Origin: an uncultured Erwinia sp. | GTDB lineage: Bacteria; Pseudomonadota; Gammaproteobacteria; Enterobacterales; Enterobacteriaceae | NCBI GenBank assembly: GCA_913775305.1 | Contig: CAJYIY010000022.1 | Span: 1 to 38,245, forward strand | Length of the DNA stretch: 38,245 nucleotides | Direction: 5' to 3' | Part shown: one piece after another, positions 1 to 8,286 of the stretch | Position numbering within the stretch: the first letter of the stretch is position 1 | Layout of the letters: each line of letters starts with the position of its first letter | Translations under genes and position numbers: made by a program | Notes under the pieces: model-generated | The model's input: only the letters and a program-made list of their open reading frames with translations | Database searches by the model: none | What the model was told of the DNA's origin: nothing

Positions 1-1184
1 CCCGTGCCGAGGCGGAAGCCGCTGCCCGCGCCGAAGCGGAAGCCGCTGCCCGTGCTGAAGCGGACGCCGCAGCCCGAGCCGAAGCGGAAGCCGCTGCCCG
101 CGCCGAAGCGGAAGCCGCTGCCCGTGCTGAAGCGGAAGCCGCTGCCCGCGCCGAAGCGGAAGCCGCTGCCCGTGCTGAAGCGGAAGCCGCCGCCCGCGCC
201 GAAGCGGAAGCTGCTGCCCATGCTGAAGCGGAAGCCGCTGCCGTAGAGCAGACACGCCCAACAAAGGAAGGCTTTTTTGCCCGTCTGAAGCGCAGCCTGG
301 TGAAAACTCGCCAGAATCTTGGATCCGGCTTTATCGGCCTGTTTCGAGGCAAAAAGATTGATGATGATCTGTTTGAGGAGCTGGAAGAACAGCTGCTGAT
401 TGCCGATGTGGGGGTGGAAACGACCCGCCGCATTATTGGCAACCTGACCACACAGGCCAGCCGCAAGCAGCTACGCGATGCGGAGGCGCTGTACGGTCTG
501 CTGAAAACTGAAATGGCGGGCATTTTGTCCACCGTTGAGGCCCCGCTGGATGTCAGTGGTAAAACGCCCTTCGTGATCCTGATGGTCGGTGTTAACGGCG
601 TGTGTAAAACAACGACGATTGGCAAACTGGCGCGTCAGTTCCAGGCCGAGGGCAAATCGGTCATGCTGGCGGCGGGAGATACCTTCCGTGCCGCGGCGGT
701 GGAACAGCTGCAGGTGTGGGGCCAGCGTAATAATATCCCGGTGGTGGCTCAGCATACCGGTGCGGATTCCGCCTCGGTTATCTTTGACGCTATCCAGGCG
801 GCGAAGGCACGCGGTGTTGATGTGCTGATTGCCGATACCGCCGGTCGTCTGCAGAATAAATCGCACCTGATGGAAGAGCTGAAGAAAATCACCCGCGTGA
901 TGAAGAAGCTGGATGAGAATGCGCCGCATGAGGTTATGCTAACAATTGATGCCAGTACCGGACAGAATGCTATCAGCCAGACTAAACTGTTCCATGAGGC
1001 CGTTGGCCTGACGGGTATCACGCTGACCAAACTCGATGGAACGGCGAAAGGTGGGGTGATCTTCTCGGTGGCTGACCAGTTTAACATTCCTATTCGCTAT
1101 ATCGGCGTAGGCGAGAGTATTGAAGACCTGCGATCGTTTAAAGCTGACGATTTTATAGAGGCACTTTTTGCCCGAGAGGATTAA
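1..1184 (+). CDS. ftsY: Signal recognition particle receptor FtsY, 5'-truncated
   Basis: FtsY is the SRP receptor GTPase that docks ribosome-nascent-chain/SRP complexes at the inner membrane. The gene enters from the left edge; the frame is read from base 3, so the true start is outside the window. Visible order: Ala/Glu-rich acidic N-terminal domain made of ten 8-residue repeats (bases 3-242), then the NG domain. The NG domain has the conserved GFFARLKRSL start, the P-loop near 588-611, DTFRAAA, DTAGR and TKLDGTAKGG. All GTPase motifs are normal except the P-loop, which reads GVNGVCKTT where the family has GVNGVGKTT (codon 603-605 is TGT). It ends 6 bases before ftsE, as in the usual ftsYEX operon. 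Identity is certain; the Cys is odd and could be a base-call error. Confidence 0.97.
   Translation, partial: RAEAEAAARAEAEAAARAEADAAARAEAEAAARAEAEAAARAEAEAAARAEAEAAARAEAEAAARAEAEAAAHAEAEAAAVEQTRPTKEGFFARLKRSLVKTRQNLGSGFIGLFRGKKIDDDLFEELEEQLLIADVGVETTRRIIGNLTTQASRKQLRDAEALYGLLKTEMAGILSTVEAPLDVSGKTPFVILMVGVNGVCKTTTIGKLARQFQAEGKSVMLAAGDTFRAAAVEQLQVWGQRNNIPVVAQHTGADSASVIFDAIQAAKARGVDVLIADTAGRLQNKSHLMEELKKITRVMKKLDENAPHEVMLTIDASTGQNAISQTKLFHEAVGLTGITLTKLDGTAKGGVIFSVADQFNIPIRYIGVGESIEDLRSFKADDFIEALFARED
3..242 (+). repeat. Ten 24-bp tandem repeats inside ftsY
   Basis: Ten consecutive 24-base units, each encoding a variant of RAEAEAAA (one has AD for AE, the last begins with His). The units differ only at a few third positions and isolated substitutions, so the DNA itself is repeated, not only the protein. 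The array may continue left of the window. It lies in the acidic, disordered N-terminal domain of FtsY that helps membrane and translocon contact, where length varies between species. Confidence 0.95.
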
Positions 1185-1190
1185 TTTAGG

Positions 1191-1859
1191 ATGATTCGCT
1201 TTGAAGAAGTCAGTAAGGCTTATCTCGGCGGTCGGCAAGCGCTGCAGGGGGTTGATTTTCATCTTCGCCCCGGCGAAATGGCGTTTCTGACCGGACATTC
1301 CGGGGCAGGGAAAAGCACCTTGCTGAAGCTGATTTGTGGCATTGAGCGCCCGAGTGCCGGGCATATCTGGTTCAGCGGCCACGATATCAGCCGTCTGAAA
1401 AGCCGTGAAGTACCGTTTCTGCGTCGCCAGATCGGCATGATATTCCAGGATCACCATTTACTGATGGATCGTTCAGTCTACGACAACGTCGCAATCCCAT
1501 TGATTATCGCCGGAGCCAGCGGTGAAGATATTCGCCGCCGTGTGTCGGCTGCACTGGATAAAGTTGGCCTGCTCGACAAAGCGAAAAGCTTCCCCATCCA
1601 GCTTTCTGGTGGTGAGCAGCAGCGCGTGGGGATTGCTCGCGCGGTAGTCAACAAACCGGCGGTGCTGCTGGCAGATGAGCCGACCGGCAACCTTGATGAA
1701 GCACTGTCGGAAGATATCCTGCGTCTGTTTGAAGAGTTTAATCGCGTGGGCGTCACCGTGTTGATGGCCACTCACGATATGGGGCTGATTGCTCGCCGTA
1801 ATTACCGCCTGATGACGCTGAACCAGGGCCGTCTGCACGGAGGTTATCGTGGTGAATAA
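1191..1859 (+). CDS. ftsE: Cell division ABC ATPase FtsE
   Basis: 222-residue cytoplasmic ATPase that pairs with FtsX. The FtsEX complex sits at the division septum and controls periplasmic amidase activation through EnvC. Walker [10 protein letters not shown] lies near residues 35-43, the signature [13 protein letters not shown] near 140, Walker [13 protein letters not shown] follows, and the switch His is in MATHDMG. Length matches the E. coli protein. ATG at 1191 follows the ftsY stop by 6 bases. The 3' end overlaps ftsX by 11 bases, which suggests translational coupling. Confidence 0.98.
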   Translation: MIRFEEVSKAYLGGRQALQGVDFHLRPGEMAFLTGHSGAGKSTLLKLICGIERPSAGHIWFSGHDISRLKSREVPFLRRQIGMIFQDHHLLMDRSVYDNVAIPLIIAGASGEDIRRRVSAALDKVGLLDKAKSFPIQLSGGEQQRVGIARAVVNKPAVLLADEPTGNLDEALSEDILRLFEEFNRVGVTVLMATHDMGLIARRNYRLMTLNQGRLHGGYRGE

Positions 1860-2841
1860 ACGTAACGCTCGCCCGGCATCGGCGAAAACGGCAAAGCCCA
1901 AAATGCCGTCGAAAAGTAAAGCGCTGAAGGGCGGCTGGCAGGAGCAGTGGCGCTATGCGATGCGCGGCTCGCTGTCTGAAATGTGGCGCCAGCCGCTGGC
2001 TACACTGCTGACGGTGATGGTGATTGCCATTTCGCTGACACTGCCGAGCGTCTGCTATATGGTGTGGAAAAACGTCAGCACCGCTGCGGATCAGTGGTAT
2101 CCGGCACCGCAGCTCACTGTGTATCTCAGCAAAACGCTCGATGACGATGCGGCTGAAGGCGTGGTGGCGAAGCTGAAAGCCGAGGACGGTGTTGATAAAG
2201 TGAATTACCTGTCGCGTGAAGAGGCGCTGGGCGAGTTCCGTAACTGGTCCGGCTTCGGTGGCGCGATGGATATGCTGGAGCAAAATCCGCTGCCGGCGGT
2301 GGCAATTATCACCCCGAAGCTGAACTTCCAGAGTTCCGGTACCATGGACAGCCTGCGCGAACGGGTGTCGAAAGTGGAAGGCGTGGACGAAGTGAAAATG
2401 GATGACAGCTGGTTCGCGCGGCTGGCTGCGCTGACCGGGCTGGTCGGGCAGGTGGCGGCGATGATCGGCATCCTGATGATCGTTGCAGTCTTCCTGGTAA
2501 TAGGCAATAGCGTACGCCTCAGCATCTTTGCCCGTCGCGATACGATTAATGTGCAAAAGCTGATTGGCGCGACCGATGGCTTCGTGCTGCGTCCATTCCT
2601 GTACGGTGGAGCGCTGCTGGGCTTTAGCGGTGCGCTGCTGTCGCTGGTGCTGTCCGGCGTACTGGTGATGCGCCTGGAGTCCGTTGTGGCCCAGGTGGCA
2701 ACGGTATTTGGTACAACGTTTGTGCTGCACGGCATGACGTGGGATGAGAGCCTGCTGCTGCTGCTGATTGCGGCGATGATCGGCTGGATTGCCGCCTGGC
2801 TGGCGACCGTCCAACATTTACGCCGATTTACGCCTCAGTAA
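1849..2841 (+). CDS. ftsX: Cell division membrane protein FtsX
   Basis: 330-residue inner-membrane partner of FtsE. It starts with a basic, Lys/Ala-rich cytoplasmic tail (about residues 1-35). A first membrane segment lies around 48-70 and a periplasmic domain follows to about 195. Three further hydrophobic segments (about 200-222, 250-275 and 297-318) form the FtsX/MacB-type permease core. The start ATG lies inside the end of ftsE. It is slightly shorter than E. coli FtsX (352 as I recall), mainly in the N-terminal tail. Downstream lies the rpoH promoter region. Confidence 0.97.
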   Translation: MVNKRNARPASAKTAKPKMPSKSKALKGGWQEQWRYAMRGSLSEMWRQPLATLLTVMVIAISLTLPSVCYMVWKNVSTAADQWYPAPQLTVYLSKTLDDDAAEGVVAKLKAEDGVDKVNYLSREEALGEFRNWSGFGGAMDMLEQNPLPAVAIITPKLNFQSSGTMDSLRERVSKVEGVDEVKMDDSWFARLAALTGLVGQVAAMIGILMIVAVFLVIGNSVRLSIFARRDTINVQKLIGATDGFVLRPFLYGGALLGFSGALLSLVLSGVLVMRLESVVAQVATVFGTTFVLHGMTWDESLLLLLIAAMIGWIAAWLATVQHLRRFTPQ

Positions 2842-3126
2842 CCCCTCTACACGTTTTTTTGATATAATCTTCCTCTGCCGCATACGCGTTTGCTGCAGAG
2901 GAAGTTCAAACGCATCACTTCCCACTGCCTGTCAGACATTCGCCAACGGCGTTAAGAACGTGTATAAATTATCCCTGTTTAAAATTGAACTTGTGGATAA
3001 CTTTGACGTCTTATCTTTATAGAGATTGATTTTCGCACGGATTGCCTTGGATTTATCAAAGCAGTTCGCGTAGGGTATCAGCGTCATGTCTGATGCAGTC
3101 ACGATGCTAAACACTGAGAGGGTTGA
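2842..3126 (+). promoter_or_regulatory. rpoH promoter/leader region with sigma-E promoter and DnaA box
   Basis: 285 bases between ftsX and rpoH. A sigma-E-type promoter is visible: TGAACTT at 2986-2992, a 16-base spacer, and TCTTA at 3009-3013. This closely resembles E. coli rpoH P3. The spacer contains TGTGGATAA (2992-3000), the exact complement of the DnaA box TTATCCACA. A sigma-70 -10 candidate TATAAT lies at 2863-2868 just after ftsX, but I see no good -35 for it. The rest is the rpoH 5' leader, which in E. coli contributes to the RNA thermosensor; I did not fold it. Confidence 0.8.
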
Positions 3127-3981
3127 ATGACCAAAGAAATGCAAACTTTAGCTATTGCTCCTTTAGGCAACCTGGATTCCTATATCCGGGCGGCTAATGC
3201 CTGGCCTATGCTGACGGCAGAAGAGGAAAAAGCGTTGGCTGAACGGCTGCATTACCAGGGCGATCTGGAAGCAGCGAAGACGCTGATCCTGTCCCACCTG
3301 CGCTTTGTTGTTCATGTTGCACGTAACTATTCTGGTTACGGCCTGCCGCAGGCAGACCTGATTCAGGAAGGCAATATCGGCCTGATGAAAGCCGTTCGCC
3401 GTTTTAATCCGGAAGTGGGTGTGCGTCTGGTTTCCTTCGCCGTTCACTGGATTAAAGCTGAGATTCACGAATACGTGCTGCGCAACTGGCGTATTGTGAA
3501 AGTGGCCACTACGAAAGCTCAACGTAAGCTGTTCTTTAATCTGCGTAAAGCCAAGCAGCGTCTGGGTTGGTTTAACCAGGACGAAGTGGAAATGGTTGCA
3601 CGTGAGCTGGGCGTAAGCAGCAAAGACGTCCGCGAAATGGAATCCCGCATGGCCGCGCAGGACATGACCTTTGACCCTACGCCGGAAGAGGATGGCGATG
3701 GCCGTTCGATGGCTCCGATGCTCTACCTGCAGGATAAGTCTTCTGACTTCGCCAACGGCATTGAGGAAGATAACTGGGAAGATCACGCTGCCGACAAGCT
3801 GTCTGACGCGATGCAGGGGCTGGACGAACGCAGCCAGCATATTATCCGCGCGCGCTGGCTGGACGACGAGAATAAAACCACGCTGCAGGAGCTGGCCGAT
3901 CGCTACGGCGTTTCCGCAGAGCGCGTGCGTCAGTTGGAAAAGAACGCCATGAAGAAACTGCGTATGGCGATTGAAGCCTGA
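3127..3981 (+). CDS. rpoH: RNA polymerase heat-shock sigma factor RpoH (sigma-32)
   Basis: 284 residues, the usual length. Sigma-32 directs RNA polymerase to heat-shock promoters. Region 2 is clear ([19 protein letters not shown], residues 72-90, and the -10-binding [13 protein letters not shown] segment). The RpoH box QRKLFFNLR at 132-140 separates heat-shock sigmas from others. The region 4 helix-turn-helix ([20 protein letters not shown]) ends the protein. ATG at 3127 follows GAGAGGG. It is monocistronic, with its own multi-promoter leader and a strong terminator downstream. Confidence 0.98.
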   Translation: MTKEMQTLAIAPLGNLDSYIRAANAWPMLTAEEEKALAERLHYQGDLEAAKTLILSHLRFVVHVARNYSGYGLPQADLIQEGNIGLMKAVRRFNPEVGVRLVSFAVHWIKAEIHEYVLRNWRIVKVATTKAQRKLFFNLRKAKQRLGWFNQDEVEMVARELGVSSKDVREMESRMAAQDMTFDPTPEEDGDGRSMAPMLYLQDKSSDFANGIEEDNWEDHAADKLSDAMQGLDERSQHIIRARWLDDENKTTLQELADRYGVSAERVRQLEKNAMKKLRMAIEA

Positions 3982-4014
3982 CCGGTCGCCCCGCCTCCGG
4001 CTTGCCGGAGAAGT

Positions 4015-4043
4015 AAAAACACCGCCTTCATGGCGGTGTTTTT
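4015..4043 (+). terminator. Intrinsic terminator of rpoH
   Basis: Perfect 12-base arms (AAAAACACCGCC and GGCGGTGTTTTT) around a 5-base loop. The descending arm ends in a T-run, and the 5' A-run could make it bidirectional. A smaller hairpin (CTCCGG/CCGGAG, 3995-4010) sits between it and the rpoH stop. Confidence 0.92.
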
Positions 4044-4167
4044 GTTTATGTCATCGACCGCCACAGCGCTGGCTTTCTGATTATGCGGAGCATAAGATAA
4101 AATCATTAATTTTTCTCAACTACCCGCAATTTTGTTCCAGGTTCAGGATGATAATGGAGACAAATGA

Positions 4168-5016
4168 ATGAAAGACGTTAAAGCGCCTGAAGAGCAGGCC
4201 ATAATGCACCATCTGGGCGAATTTGGCGGCCTGGAAATGCTGGAGGCAAGGTACTACCGCCGTTGTTTCCCACGGCACGTGCATGAAACGTTCTGTATTG
4301 GTGTGATTGAAGAAGGCGCCCAGCGCTTCTGGCGCAGCGGCGGAGATCATGTTGCGCCCGCAGGCGACATCATTCTGGTGAATGCTGATGAAGTCCATAC
4401 CGGCTGTTCGGAAGTGGCGAACGGCTGGGCCTATCGCGCCATCTATCCGCGGCCAGGGCTGCTGCGCCAGCTCACCCGCGATCTGAAATATGAGCAAGGG
4501 AGCGTTCCGTGGTTCCCCGAAGCGGTGGTGCACGATCCGGGTCTGTCAGCCCAGCTGCGTCTGGTGTTTACTATGCTGCCCGTTGAGGGTAACAGCCTGC
4601 TCAAAGAGTCCCTGCTGTTGACGGCCATCTCCTGGCTGATCGTGCGCCACGGCCGCAGCCCGGTCACCCCTGGCCGGCTACTCTGTTCTGATTCATCGAT
4701 CCTTCCGATCAGGGATTTAATGGTGGACTGTCCGGAGCAAAACTGGACGCTGAAGCAGCTGTCCGATTTGGCACAGCTGAGCCCGTGGCACTTTCTGCGG
4801 CAGTTTAAACAGGTTGTGGGAATGCCTCCGCACGGCTGGCTGATTCAGGCCCGGCTGCGTAAAGCGCGCGAGCTGTTGATCGGTGGCGAAACCATTCTTT
4901 CCACTGCAGCGCGATGCGGGTTTTCAGATCAGAGCCACTTTACCCGTCATTTTAAAAACTCAATGGGTGTCACACCGGGAGAGTTTATCCGTACATTACG
5001 CCATCCTTCCTTCTGA
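4168..5016 (+). CDS. AraC-family transcriptional regulator
   Basis: 282-residue regulator of the AraC type with an N-terminal cupin sensor. The metal/ligand-pocket-like PRHVHETFCIGVIEEG lies near residues 35-50, and AGDIILVNADEVH follows. The C-terminal third holds two helix-turn-helix units: WTLKQLSDLAQLSPWHFLRQFKQ, then AARCGFSDQSHFTRHFKNSMGVTPGEF. This start was chosen because GGAG at 4156-4159 is 8 bases upstream; an out-of-frame ATG lies 4 bases earlier. It stands 73 bases before azlC on the same strand and probably controls the azlCD cluster. The ligand is unknown; an amino acid is a reasonable guess from the neighbours. Confidence 0.9.
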   Translation: MKDVKAPEEQAIMHHLGEFGGLEMLEARYYRRCFPRHVHETFCIGVIEEGAQRFWRSGGDHVAPAGDIILVNADEVHTGCSEVANGWAYRAIYPRPGLLRQLTRDLKYEQGSVPWFPEAVVHDPGLSAQLRLVFTMLPVEGNSLLKESLLLTAISWLIVRHGRSPVTPGRLLCSDSSILPIRDLMVDCPEQNWTLKQLSDLAQLSPWHFLRQFKQVVGMPPHGWLIQARLRKARELLIGGETILSTAARCGFSDQSHFTRHFKNSMGVTPGEFIRTLRHPSF

Positions 5017-5089
5017 TTTTTGCCATTTTCCCTCCGCAATTTCGTTCAATATTTTTGTTAGATGAATCATTAATCTGGCCGTACTGTTT

Positions 5090-5833
5090 ATGAAGCGGGG
5101 ATGGCTGGGAGTAATGGAAAAGCTGTTAAAGAGGCAAGGTAAGGATGCACGGAGCCCGAGCGGATTTCTGACCGGTGTGATTAACATGCTGCCGCTCTGC
5201 CTTTCAGTGATCCCCTGGGGAATTTTGGCTGGATCGATGGCGGTTCAGGCGGGGCTAACGCTACCGCAAAGTATCGGTATGTCGGCGATTATTTTCGCCG
5301 GTGCCGCGCAGCTGGTGACGCTGGGTTTACTTCTCTCGGGAGCCAGCATCCCGACCATCATTATTTCCGTGTTCTTTATTACCTCCCAGCATTTTCTCTA
5401 CGGCTTAACCTTTCGTGAAACAGTGTCCGTCCTGCAGGCCCGCTATCGCTTGCCTGTCGGCTTTTTGCTGACCGACGAACTGTTTGCGCTCGGCTGCGCG
5501 CGAAAACAACGTGACAAGTTAACGCCGGGCTACTTAATCGGTGCCGGGCTTACCTTCTATTTCAGCTGGAATATTTTCAGCCTGTTGGGCATTTTTATGG
5601 CCTACGCCATACCCGATCTGAGCCGTTATCATCTTGATTTTTCAATCGTCGCAACCTTTATCACCATCGTGGTGCCAATGATCAAAAATCTCAGCGTGCT
5701 TTGCGGCGTCGTGGCTTCTCTGGTGCTGTCGATGGTGTTTAGCCTGTTTCATATTGAGGGGGCTGTCGTCATCGCGGGTATCGGCGGAATGTTTATTTCA
5801 GTTATCACCTCGCGCCTGGCAGGGGGAGCATAA
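5090..5833 (+). CDS. azlC: AzlC-family branched-chain amino-acid exporter, large subunit
   Basis: 247 residues. Typical AzlC N-terminal motif (LPLCLSVIPWGILAGSMA), then IIFAGAAQLVTLGLL and TSQHFLYGLTFRE, with several membrane helices. Members of this family (AzlC, BrnF, YgaZ) export branched-chain or other hydrophobic amino acids with a small partner, supplied here by the next gene. The start is uncertain: ATG 5090 has no obvious ribosome site, while ATG 5114 (239 residues) has GGGAG only 2 bases away. Its TAA overlaps the azlD ATG by one base (TAATG). Transport specificity is inferred from family only. Confidence 0.9.
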   Translation: MKRGWLGVMEKLLKRQGKDARSPSGFLTGVINMLPLCLSVIPWGILAGSMAVQAGLTLPQSIGMSAIIFAGAAQLVTLGLLLSGASIPTIIISVFFITSQHFLYGLTFRETVSVLQARYRLPVGFLLTDELFALGCARKQRDKLTPGYLIGAGLTFYFSWNIFSLLGIFMAYAIPDLSRYHLDFSIVATFITIVVPMIKNLSVLCGVVASLVLSMVFSLFHIEGAVVIAGIGGMFISVITSRLAGGA

Positions 5834-6144
5834 TGGACTGGGTACTTCTTTTTACTCTCGCTGCGGTGGTGTTTTTTAACCGCTATATTTTTCTGGAACC
5901 GGCTGTGCCAGTACGACTGCCGGGCATTATCCGCGACGCGCTGAAATATTCGGCACCCTGCCTGCTGACGGCAATATGCGGGCCGATTATTTTGCTTAAT
6001 AACGGCGAGTTACGTGAGCTGACAACTAACCCTTACCTGTATGGATCTCTTGCTGGCGTGCTGATTGCTCTCTGGGTTCGACATATGATTGTGTCAGTTC
6101 TGCTTTGCCTTTCAGTATTTTATCTGATTTGTTGGATGATATAA
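5833..6144 (+). CDS. azlD: AzlD-family exporter small subunit
   Basis: 103-residue hydrophobic protein with about four membrane segments. The AzlD-type pattern is visible (FFNRYIFLEPAVPVRLPGIIRDALKYSAPCLLTAI, continued by a YGSLAGVLIALWVRHMIVSVL helix). It forms the two-subunit exporter with AzlC. Both junctions are one-base overlaps: TAATG with azlC and TAATG with the desaturase-like gene. The four reading frames therefore look co-translated. Confidence 0.88.
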   Translation: MDWVLLFTLAAVVFFNRYIFLEPAVPVRLPGIIRDALKYSAPCLLTAICGPIILLNNGELRELTTNPYLYGSLAGVLIALWVRHMIVSVLLCLSVFYLICWMI

Positions 6145-7309
6145 TGAAACAAAAACAACGGATGTTTACCAGCGGAGAGCGTTCTGCTGCCATTAGAAAT
6201 TCATACCTTATTTTACCTTTCTCCGGCGTATGGACCTGGCTTACCGGCAACGATATTGCACAGCGCCCGCCGCTCTGGCGTTCCAGTTCCATTGAATCAA
6301 CGGCCTGGGCGCTGCTGTGGACTCTCGCGGGCAGCACAATGACCACACTGGCCTGTTTCAGCAGCCTGTCTTTTCCACTGCGGACCGTGCTCTATGCGAT
6401 CGGCGTGCTGTTTGCTGCCTCCGGTGCCAGGTACGTCGTCGCCACGATTATTCACATGGCGTACACGGACACCTGTTTAAAAGCCGGTTAGCTAACCGGA
6501 TACTCTGCGAGATTTTATCGACGATTTTTGTGGTACAGCCCTACGATTCCTATCGCCAGTTTCATGTTTACGAACATCACGGCGCCGCCTTTTCGACCTT
6601 TGACGATCGTGATTTAGCGGCTATTTATCAGTTGGGATTTAAGCTGGGGAAAACGGTGGCGCAGCTTTATCTCAATCTGCTTCTGACGCTGTTCAGCCCG
6701 CGCTTTCAACTGACGTTCATCTATGGCCGTCTGAAGTCTAACCTGGTGGAGTTACCCGCCTGGCGCAGGCTGATGACCTTCTGCTGGTGGGGCGTGCTGG
6801 TATGACTGGCGGTGGCCTTTGGCGGTCTTTTCTTCCTGCTGAATGTGGCGCTCCCCTATGTGATTGTTTATCAGATCGCGTCACTGCTGCACCTTCTGAC
6901 CGAACACACCTGGTGTATGCGTCAGCAGGGGGAGAGCGTACGCGACAGCCATATTAAAAACTGTCTGGGAAGATTTTGCGGCAGCGCCTGTCCGCCCGCG
7001 TGCTCGCTACGCTACGGCGCGCAGTGGCTGAGCTGGTGCATTGCTTATCTGTTCTTTCATTTGCCATGCCGGATGCTGATCGTACAGGGTTCGCTGGTTT
7101 GCCATGACTGGCACCACCGTTTTGGCAGTGTCCACCAGTGGTATGACTACGCCCAGTTGCGTGAACAGCAGGTGGTAAAGCTGATGGCGGAAGGTCGGAA
7201 CGATTATGTTGATATCTGGGGGCTTAACTACGCGCTGCACTATGTTTTTATCCGATTAAGCGCGATGGATGAGGTGAAAACTGAAAATCTTAGATATCGG
7301 CTTAGCTGA
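6144..7309 (+). pseudogene. Broken fatty-acid-desaturase-like membrane protein gene
   Basis: The reading frame begins at ATG 6144, overlapping the azlD stop, but is interrupted twice. A one-base loss at about 6456-6457 shifts it from the 6144 frame into the next. A TGA at 6803-6805 then splits the second part. Restoring one base gives 1167 bases, about 388 residues. Joined, the protein has the membrane di-iron desaturase signature: His box 1 as HxGVHGH (the frameshift falls exactly inside it, 6453-6472), box 2 HVYEHH near 6564-6581, box 3 HDWHH near 7105-7120, plus hydrophobic segments between. Such enzymes insert double bonds or hydroxyls in acyl chains or, in the rhizobitoxine enzyme RtxC, in an amino-acid derivative. 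As it stands the gene should not make an active enzyme; sequencing errors are an alternative. Confidence 0.8.
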
Positions 7310-7458
7310 TGAATCCCGAACAACTGCATAATCCGCTCTGGCAGGAGATGGCGCCGGAAGATGTCCGGCGGTTTTCGAACCTGCTTCATCCTCACGCGGA
7401 GAGTGAAAAGGATCTTCCCGTGCCGGATAAGCAGGTCAGTCCCTCGCCAGAGGCGTGA
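7309..7458 (+). CDS. 49-residue ORF coupled to the desaturase-like gene
   Basis: Short ORF whose ATG overlaps the stop of the preceding frame (TGATG at 7307-7311), the same junction style as the two upstream junctions. It encodes a hydrophilic peptide beginning MNPEQLHNPLWQEMAPEDV and ending in a Pro/Ser tail. There is no signal peptide, membrane segment or known motif that I recognise. It could be a small accessory of the desaturase, or chance coding. The conserved-looking overlap is the only evidence that it is translated. Confidence 0.45.
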   Translation: MNPEQLHNPLWQEMAPEDVRRFSNLLHPHAESEKDLPVPDKQVSPSPEA

Positions 7459-7511
7459 TCCTCATGTTTTCCCTGATGTTGATCTACTTTGGGCCCCGGA
7501 AGCGCTCTTTT

Positions 7512-7901
7512 TTAATCCTTAACCCATTCGTTGCCGCGCGCGGTAAAGCCCCCCGCCTGCATAAATGAGGTCACAATGGCCGCCTCCGACGTCCCGTCAC
7601 TGGCCATCGTCCAGCGGGCGATCTGCGGGTTCTGTGTCAACGTATCCTCCAGCAGGTACAGTCCAACGCCGCGTCGGCGCGTCACGTCCCGCACCACCAG
7701 CTGCGACAGCCTGCCCTCATCACCGCTAATCACCAGTTTGACTGCTGCCAGCAGTCGATCGTTAAACCGTGCGACGTACAGCTGATGCTGCTCATCAAGC
7801 AGCTGTGCCAACTCGTGGCTGTTGGCCTGCGGCCAGATTTTTTGCAGGTCGCGGTGGTCCTGCGGTGAAAAATGTTGCAGGCGAATGATGGTTAGTTTCA
7901 T
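7512..7901 (-). CDS. panM: PanD maturation/regulatory acetyltransferase-like protein PanM (PanZ)
   Basis: 129 residues, GNAT fold. The acetyl-CoA-binding loop is TRRRGVGLYLLE (residues 74-85). PanM binds the pro-enzyme of aspartate decarboxylase PanD and triggers its self-cleavage to the pyruvoyl form; bound to CoA it also limits flux to pantothenate. The start chosen at 7901 (MKLTIIRL) matches the E. coli protein end to end. A longer in-frame reading to 8024 adds 41 residues with no family similarity. In E. coli panM also lies beside livK. It is convergent with the small ORF upstream and divergent from livK. Confidence 0.93.
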   Translation of the reverse strand: MKLTIIRLQHFSPQDHRDLQKIWPQANSHELAQLLDEQHQLYVARFNDRLLAAVKLVISGDEGRLSQLVVRDVTRRRGVGLYLLEDTLTQNPQIARWTMASDGTSEAAIVTSFMQAGGFTARGNEWVKD

Positions 7902-8286
7902 TGTAAAAACCCGTCTGTCAGAAAGGCATATTGTAGCGAAGTTGACCATACTAAAGCGTGGAAGTTTTCTGTACAAAAACGAGGCGTTCTGTTTCTGATA
8001 TAAACAATCTGCCGAGTAAATCATTATTTGGTTAGCAATTACCCAGCATAAACCGCTGCAATACTGTCTGAAAGGTAACCGTTAATGCCAGCTTATTATA
8101 CTGTCGTAACCGCGATTTACTGAATATGTCAGTTGATTTACAGCAGAATATTCCTGTTTAATAAACTGAAAATTAACGTCTTTATACCAAAAAAATGCTG
8201 CATTAATCCCTAAGCCTTTATTAGTTAAGCGATTAGGAAAAATGACGGCAGGAAATCGCCAAATCACAACAGATGGGGAAGTTCGG
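7902..8286 (+). promoter_or_regulatory. panM-livK divergent intergenic region with candidate liv promoter
   Basis: 385 bases without a supported gene. A candidate livK promoter is TTGATT (8133-8138), an 18-base spacer and TTTAAT (8157-8162). Its spacer contains CAGAATATTCCTG (from 8144), which fits 11 of 15 positions of the Lrp consensus as I recall it. That is reasonable because liv genes are Lrp-controlled in E. coli. The region is A/T-rich next to livK. I found no terminator or RNA gene in it. Confidence 0.4.

Noticed and set aside
3-242. Repeat array as a possible CRISPR
   Set aside because: The 24-base units are contiguous with no spacers and keep one open frame continuous with ftsY.
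4-246. Plus-strand Pro/Lys-rich ORF in the first 246 bases
   Set aside because: It is the ftsY repeat array read in another frame; the ftsY frame continues into the conserved NG domain.
1753-2817. 354-codon minus-strand ORF opposite ftsX
   Set aside because: Gln/His/Arg-rich translation typical of antisense shadows in GC-rich genes; ftsX explains the region fully.
4168-7458. Accessory island as a transposon or genomic island with boundaries
   Set aside because: I saw no transposase, integrase, terminal inverted repeats, duplicated flanks or tRNA beside it.
7902-8024. Longer panM start at 8024
   Set aside because: The extra 41 residues have no family similarity, and the start at 7901 matches known PanM.
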